Shown: positions 59,830-64,000 of the stretch, piece by piece
Layout of the letters: every line of letters starts with the position of its first letter
Numbering within the stretch: the first letter of the stretch is position 1
NCBI GenBank assembly: GCA_032334055.1
Contig: JAUOZS010000001.1
Coordinates: 186,001 to 250,000, forward strand
DNA from: Selenomonadales bacterium 4137-cl
GTDB taxonomy: Bacteria > Bacillota > Negativicutes > Sporomusales > UBA7701
Direction of reading: 5' to 3'
Length of the DNA stretch: 64,000 nucleotides
Notes under the pieces: model-generated
What the model saw: only the letters and a program-made list of their open reading frames with translations
The model's database searches: none
Told to the model about the DNA's origin: nothing
Position numbers and translations under genes: made by a program

Positions 59830-60414
59830 ATGTTGGCAAAGAAGGTCGTGCCCAGGTGGGAATGGCGAACTTTCGCCAATTCCTTCGGTCCTCGGGTGGA
59901 ACTGATCCGCAACCGGGATCTGGGCAACTACAAAGAGAGCCGCGAGATATACATCTTGTCGCGAACCAGCAACACCAATATCAAGGTGCGCCACCAGACG
60001 CTGGAGGTGAAGGTCCTCCAGGCAGTGAACGAGGCCAGACTGGAGCAGTGGTATCCGGCCGACAAAGCCTGCTTTCCGCTGACACGGGAGCAAGTAGCCA
60101 AACTGGAGGAATACCTCAGGACACGGTTAATGATTCTGGATGGCTCCCAAATGCATTTGGACAGATTTTTGCGGTTCGCCGACAGTCGCGCTGTTGCCCT
60201 TAAAACGGTGATGGTGGAGAAGAAGCGGTATATCTACGTCATAGAACAGTGCATAGTCGAGTATGTCAGGGCGGCGGCCGGCGGACGGCCTTTCAGCACG
60301 ATTTGCGTGGAACACCCCGACGCCCAGCGGGTGGCTGCGGTGGTCAAACTGCTTAAGCTGGACGACTGCCCGAACATAAGTTATGTAAAAGCATTGAAAA
60401 ATTGGTTCTTGTAA
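59830..60414 (+). CDS. Divergent CYTH/triphosphate-tunnel-like protein, copy A
   Basis: This 194-residue soluble protein begins PRWEWRTFANSFG and has REIYILSRTSNTNIKVR, EVKVL, LEQWYP, KKRYIYVIEQCIVEYV and FSTICVEHPD. These alternate acidic and basic strands in the order expected of a triphosphate tunnel, but the usual N-terminal ExExK is EWRTF. It is a close paralogue of the next gene at 60697 (shared PRWEWRTF, SRxSxxNIK, LEQW, CVEH). ATG 59830 has AAGGGA upstream. Function is not established; binding of inorganic polyphosphate or a nucleotide is plausible. Confidence 0.65.
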   Translation: MLAKKVVPRWEWRTFANSFGPRVELIRNRDLGNYKESREIYILSRTSNTNIKVRHQTLEVKVLQAVNEARLEQWYPADKACFPLTREQVAKLEEYLRTRLMILDGSQMHLDRFLRFADSRAVALKTVMVEKKRYIYVIEQCIVEYVRAAAGGRPFSTICVEHPDAQRVAAVVKLLKLDDCPNISYVKALKNWFL

Positions 60415-60427
60415 GACAAATTTGGTT

Positions 60428-60600
60428 GTATTTTCCGCTTTGTGTGTTATAATTTTCTTAGGCAAAAATGCTCCTTTACAAAGCAGAATATCCCCATTAT
60501 AGGCGCTTGTCAGGCGGCCGTTTTTGGGTATTTTCTGCTTTGGCTTATAATTTTATATGTTGAATTCGCCAAAGCAAAAAGACAGTTTCTGTTTTTTTGC
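60428..60600. repeat. Repeat-rich AT intergenic region
   Basis: TATTTTCCGCTTTG (60429-60442) and TATTTTCTGCTTTG (60529-60542) are direct copies, each followed by TTATAATTTT, which resembles a -10. An inverted copy is ACAAAGCAGAATAT (60478-60491), making a long imperfect hairpin with the second direct copy, and CCAAAGCAAAAAGACA (60569-60584) is a further inverted form. Function unknown: it may be alternately oriented regulator sites or a small mobile-repeat remnant. Confidence 0.5.
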
Positions 60601-60696
60601 TTTTTCTTTTGCCCAAAAAACGGTGAAGCGGTTTGACAGGCGGGGAAAGCCAGTGATCACTCTATGCGACCATTCGATTATTAGGAGGAAGAAAAA

Positions 60697-61278
60697 ATGG
60701 CTGACAAGATTATCCCCCGCTGGGAATGGCGGACTTTCGGCAAAGAGTTTCCGGCTTTCGCCGAGACCCTTAAGAAGTATGGCGAACCGAGCGTGAAAAG
60801 GAGCGAGGAACATTATATTCTTTCACGGGCCAGCGATGAAAACATCAAAATCAGAGAAGACCTGGTCGATATCAAATCGCTGAAAAACGTAAAGGACGGG
60901 CTCGAACAGTGGGACCCGATATTCAAGGAGGGTTTCCCGATCGACCAGGGCAAGCTGACAAGCCTATTCAAGGTTTTCAACGTGCCTGTTCCGGAACTCA
61001 AGCGCAGCACTTACGTGTACGAACAGTTTCTCGACGAGGTTATAGTACCTAATTCCCAGTTGGAAGTCGTGTATGTCAAGAAAGTCCGCTATATTTATTC
61101 GATCAACGGCTGCGCCGTGGAACTGGCCGAAACCGAATTCAACGGCAAGCCCTTCCAGACGGCCTGCGTCGAACATATCGACCCGGCGGTGGTTATGGCA
61201 ACCGTAAACGAACTGGGGCTTCAGGGACAGGAAAATATAAATTATATCAAGGCGATGAAGAAATCGGTCGGTATGTAA
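60697..61278 (+). CDS. Divergent CYTH/triphosphate-tunnel-like protein, copy B
   Basis: This 193-residue protein parallels the gene at 59830: PRWEWRTFGKEFP, EHYILSRASDENIKIR, LEQWDPIFKEGFP, KKVRYIYSINGCAVELAETEFNGKPFQTACVEH. Acidic pairs near the C-terminus (ELAETEF, CVEH) fit the tunnel fold. Strong AGGAGG lies upstream. The two copies are separated by a repeat-rich spacer. Such tandem pairs suggest a heterodimer or functional split; no activity is known. Confidence 0.65.
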   Translation: MADKIIPRWEWRTFGKEFPAFAETLKKYGEPSVKRSEEHYILSRASDENIKIREDLVDIKSLKNVKDGLEQWDPIFKEGFPIDQGKLTSLFKVFNVPVPELKRSTYVYEQFLDEVIVPNSQLEVVYVKKVRYIYSINGCAVELAETEFNGKPFQTACVEHIDPAVVMATVNELGLQGQENINYIKAMKKSVGM

Positions 61279-61290
61279 GGAGGGCATGTT

Positions 61291-61764
61291 GTGGCCAAGG
61301 AAATCGAACGCAAGTATCTGGTTAAGCCGGGAGCCTGGACGCCTTCGGCGGGAGGGACGACCATCCGCCAGGGGTATCTGTCCTCGGTCAAGGAACGGGT
61401 CGTGCGGGTCCGCACGAAGGGGACAAAGGCTTTTCTGACGATCAAGGGGCTCACGACCGGCATCTCGCGCTCGGAGTTCGAGTACGAGATACCCGTGCAG
61501 GACGCCGATCTGCTGTTGACCAATCTGTGTGAGCAGCCGCTGATCGAGAAGATTCGCCACAAAGAGGTCTATATGGGCCATACGTGGGAGATCGACGTCT
61601 TCTTCGGCGCCAACGACGGGCTGACCGTGGCGGAGGTGGAACTCACCGATGAAAAAGAGAAACTGGTGCTTCCCACCTGGGTCGGCGAGGAGGTGTCGTC
61701 CGATCCCCGCTATTTCAACTCCAACCTGATAGCCAACCCGTACAGCAAATGGGGGAATAAGTAA
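61291..61764 (+). CDS. CYTH-domain triphosphatase-like protein
   Basis: This 157-residue CYTH protein has the full pattern: EIERKYLV (ExExK), TTIRQGYL, VRVRTKGTKAFLTIKG (RxR, KxK), FEYEIP, EIDVFFGANDGLTVAEVEL (ExEL). Relatives are inorganic triphosphatases or thiamine triphosphatases; class IV adenylate cyclase is less likely. GTG 61291 has GGAGG upstream. It overlaps the SLC13 gene by one base (TAATG). It is the clearest triphosphate-tunnel member of this cluster. Confidence 0.88.
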   Translation: MAKEIERKYLVKPGAWTPSAGGTTIRQGYLSSVKERVVRVRTKGTKAFLTIKGLTTGISRSEFEYEIPVQDADLLLTNLCEQPLIEKIRHKEVYMGHTWEIDVFFGANDGLTVAEVELTDEKEKLVLPTWVGEEVSSDPRYFNSNLIANPYSKWGNK

Positions 61765-63335
61765 TGGCCAATAATCCGGCGGCTGCAGACGCCAGCACCT
61801 CGCTGGCCGAGATCCAAAAACTGCTGAATATGGAGAAGCTGACGCTGTCCTCGGCGTCGCGGGTGGCCCGGTCGGGGACCGAACGCTGGATGAAGTATCT
61901 GGGGTTCCCGCTGGGGATCATCGTCTTCGGGGTGTTGTATCACATGCCCGCGGCTGCCGGACTGTCGGCCTCGGCACAGGCATCCGCCGCTTGCTTCCTG
62001 ATGGCGCTGGTATGGTGGATTACCGAGCCTATACCGACTTACGTTACCTCATTCGTGCTGATGATTCTGCTGGTTATAACAAGGGCGTGGGAGATCAAGC
62101 CGGTGCTGGACGTGCTGGGAATGGACGTCATCTGGCTGAACATCATGTCGTTCATCCTCGCATCGATTCTTGTGAAGACCCGCCTGGCCAAACGGCTGTC
62201 GCTCAATCTCATTCTTCACTTCGGCAAGACGGCGAAGTGGGCGCTGTTCGCCTTCGTTATCATCCAGCTTGCGCTGGCGCCGTTCATTCCGTCGACTACG
62301 GCCCGCTGCGTGCTGACGCTGCCGCTCATGGTTGTGGTGGCGGCTATTTACGGGTCGACGGCCGAGAGTCCCAATAATTTCGGGCGCAATATCTTCCTGC
62401 TGAATCTTGCCAGCATCAGCATCCTGTCGTCAACAACGATGACCGGCAGTCCGGCCGATATGATGGCTGTGGGGTTCATCCAGAAGATGGCCGACCACCG
62501 GGTGTACTATAACCAGTGGCTAATGGCGGCGGCGCCGATCACGATCGCCACCATCCTGCTGGTATGGACCCTGGGGACGAAATTCATCTTCCCGGTGAAG
62601 AAGGAGGAGCAGGCTCCCCATATCGCCGGCGGTATGGAGGTTATCAAGGCGGAGAAGGCCGAGATGGGCCCGCTTAACATCCAGGAGAAGAAGGCGATGG
62701 CGATCTTCTTCCTGGTGATCTTCCTGTGGGCTACCGACAGCTGGCACCAGGCGTGGTTTGGGGTAGACATACCCGCCCCTATCGCGGCGATGCTGGGCGT
62801 GGTTGTGTGCCTGCTGCCGCGTTGGGGCGTGCTTAGATGGGACGAGGCGGAAATACCCTGGCATCTGTTCCTGTTCAGCGCGGGGGCCTACGCCGGCGGT
62901 CTGGCGCTCGACAACACCGGGGCGGCGGAATGGGCCGTGCGTCAGGTGTTCGGCAATATGAACATGAAGGGCGTACCATTCGGTGTGATGTATGCGATCA
63001 TCATGGCTATCATGGTTTACTCCCACCTGCTGCTGACCTCCAAGACGGTCAGGGCGACGATCATGATCCCGCTTATCATAACCATCGCCCGCCAGACCGG
63101 CTGGAACCCGGTCAGCCTTGCGCTGCCGGCGGCGTTTGCGATCGACTGGGTAGTCGGCTTGCCGATCAGCGGCAAGCCCAACGTAGTGCTATTCGCCACC
63201 GGGCAGTATTCGGTCTTGGACAATCTGAAATTTGGCCTGGCCGCCTGCACAATCGGTTACGCGCTCCTGCTGCTGGGCGGTATGACCTGGTTCCACTGGA
63301 TGGGCATCACGCCGAGTTTCTCGGCGACGTTGTGA
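61764..63335 (+). CDS. SLC13/DASS-family anion permease
   Basis: This 523-residue transporter has about 11-12 helices with the DASS signature segments ALVWWITEPIPTYVTSFVLMILL, STTMTGSPADMMAVGFIQ and LPISGKPNVVLFATGQYS. Family members carry dicarboxylates, sulfate or phosphate with Na+. A 60-residue hydrophilic N-terminus precedes the first helix. It is coupled to the CYTH gene, which may point to phosphate or polyphosphate-linked anion uptake. Substrate unknown. Confidence 0.88.
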   Translation: MANNPAAADASTSLAEIQKLLNMEKLTLSSASRVARSGTERWMKYLGFPLGIIVFGVLYHMPAAAGLSASAQASAACFLMALVWWITEPIPTYVTSFVLMILLVITRAWEIKPVLDVLGMDVIWLNIMSFILASILVKTRLAKRLSLNLILHFGKTAKWALFAFVIIQLALAPFIPSTTARCVLTLPLMVVVAAIYGSTAESPNNFGRNIFLLNLASISILSSTTMTGSPADMMAVGFIQKMADHRVYYNQWLMAAAPITIATILLVWTLGTKFIFPVKKEEQAPHIAGGMEVIKAEKAEMGPLNIQEKKAMAIFFLVIFLWATDSWHQAWFGVDIPAPIAAMLGVVVCLLPRWGVLRWDEAEIPWHLFLFSAGAYAGGLALDNTGAAEWAVRQVFGNMNMKGVPFGVMYAIIMAIMVYSHLLLTSKTVRATIMIPLIITIARQTGWNPVSLALPAAFAIDWVVGLPISGKPNVVLFATGQYSVLDNLKFGLAACTIGYALLLLGGMTWFHWMGITPSFSATL

Positions 63336-63343
63336 GGTGCCGC

Positions 63344-64000
63344 ATGAAAAGACTGTTGAGCGTACTGTGCGTCATGACCGCCGGACTTCTGCTGATGGGT
63401 GCGGCCCCCAGCATCAAATCCTACCAGGAGACTTTTCGCATGGAGGCCGATGGGGCGGGGAAAGTCTCCGTCCGCGTGGAGTTCGCCGGCCTGACGCCGG
63501 GAACGTGGGAAGTGCCGCTGACGACCTGGAAAGGCGTGCGGGAAGTGGAATGGCGCGGCGTCCCGAGCGGCGTGGAGGTCAAGCCGGTATTAGGGGGGGC
63601 GTCCCCGTGCCTGCGCCTGACCGTCGGGCAGGGAGCGGCCGCGGCGTTCGCGCTGCAAGCTACTTACGATGTGCCCGCGCAGAAGGCGCCTGCAAAAGCC
63701 AAGAACCAGCCGCCCGGCGATACGCGGCTAGCGCTGCGGTTTCTCAACGGCGGGCACCTGCCGATTGCCGACTACGGACTTAAGGTGTTGCTCCCGCCCG
63801 GGATGGTGGTCCATTCGGTTGCGGAAAAGACGCCGAAGGGAAAAGGCGGCGCCGGCGCCCAGATCGCATATATCAAGGAGGACGACCGGCAAGGACTGAC
63901 TGTCGCCGCCAAAAAGCTCTCGTTCGGCGATGCGGCCGGGGCGCAGGTGATCGCCGTAAAAGACAGGAAGTCGCCGGTGGTGATTATTGTCCTCGGGGTA
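63344..64000 (+). CDS. Exported protein, N-terminal part (cut by window end)
   Basis: An open frame of 219 codons starts at ATG 63344 with GAGGTG upstream and runs to the window edge without a stop. It starts with a signal peptide (KRLLSVLCVMTAGLLLMGAAP) and continues with extracellular beta-rich sequence (VSVRVEFAGLTPGTWEVPLTTWKGVREVEW). It follows the SLC13 permease by 8 bp and is probably in the same unit. The function cannot be told from the visible part. Confidence 0.75.
   Translation, partial: MKRLLSVLCVMTAGLLLMGAAPSIKSYQETFRMEADGAGKVSVRVEFAGLTPGTWEVPLTTWKGVREVEWRGVPSGVEVKPVLGGASPCLRLTVGQGAAAAFALQATYDVPAQKAPAKAKNQPPGDTRLALRFLNGGHLPIADYGLKVLLPPGMVVHSVAEKTPKGKGGAGAQIAYIKEDDRQGLTVAAKKLSFGDAAGAQVIAVKDRKSPVVIIVLGV

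Overview
The window is about 64 kb of high-GC DNA (my impression is near 60 percent G+C). It carries strong GGAGG-type ribosome sites and reads as one chromosome segment of an anaerobic, diderm (outer-membrane) Firmicute, most likely a Sporomusaceae/Negativicutes relative. That placement is inferred from the mix of Firmicute-like expression signals, the Gram-negative lysophospholipid system (Aas plus LplT), menaquinone prenylation (MenA), many Fe-S and radical SAM proteins, molybdopterin enzymes and the absence of visible oxygen-dependent enzymes. I saw no tRNA, rRNA, CRISPR array, insertion sequence or prophage.

Layout. 1-7.6 kb: the end of a histidine kinase, an AraC regulator divergent from a ygeY-type hydrolase and a PLP enzyme, a three-PAS sensor kinase, and a PAS-GGDEF protein with a degenerate active site. 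7.8-11.5 kb: codA-codB for cytosine use, and menA convergent with and overlapping codB. 11.6-19.1 kb: a DUF1847 protein, a chromosomal Rep_3-like (plasmid initiator-like) protein behind a large palindrome, two radical SAM proteins (BioB-like and ArsS-like) followed by a nitrate/sulfonate/taurine-type ABC transporter, a GNAT acetyltransferase and a flavin reductase. 19.2-29.7 kb: a long molybdenum-cofactor cluster (molybdopterin-binding protein, MoeA, MobA, MoaA, MoaC, MOSC) interleaved with Fe-S, DUF169 and DUF2064 proteins and opened by a sigma-54 promoter. 29.7-36 kb, minus strand: a soluble chemoreceptor, a DUF362 ferredoxin protein, an aromatic-acid-type MFS transporter, a TetR regulator, an OFA-type MFS transporter and a tiny zinc ribbon. 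36.3-50.3 kb: a sigma-54 activator and three molybdopterin oxidoreductases, with two Fe-S subunits, an NrfD-type membrane subunit, a Tes/MJ0619-like radical SAM protein and small proteins. 50.4-54.4 kb: TetR, aas, lplT. 54.4-56.7 kb: a chemoreceptor behind a structured leader with a terminator. 57-64 kb: phosphate transport (Pit, DUF47), three triphosphate-tunnel (CYTH-like) proteins, an exported protein, an SLC13 permease and a partial exported protein.

The strongest signal is a sigma-54 regulon. Four near-consensus -24/-12 promoters occur (19291, minus strand 36038, 39113, 46719). Three of them are preceded by the same 32-bp element, identical at 28 positions (36183-36214 on the minus strand, 38963-38994, 46541-46572). 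The only sigma-54 activator in the window lies between these copies. It probably switches on two molybdopterin oxidoreductase operons and the OFA transporter/zinc-ribbon operon together. The fourth promoter, in front of the molybdenum-cofactor cluster, has only a 9-bp match to the element. The enzyme substrates cannot be read from sequence; the aromatic-acid-type transporter and the resemblance to acetylene hydratase, transhydroxylase and catechol-dehydroxylase-like enzymes suggest small organic or phenolic acceptors.

Other notable points are the Rep_3-like gene with its 20-bp-arm palindrome, the two radical SAM proteins linked to an ABC importer, and the phosphate/triphosphate-tunnel cluster with its repeat-rich spacer.
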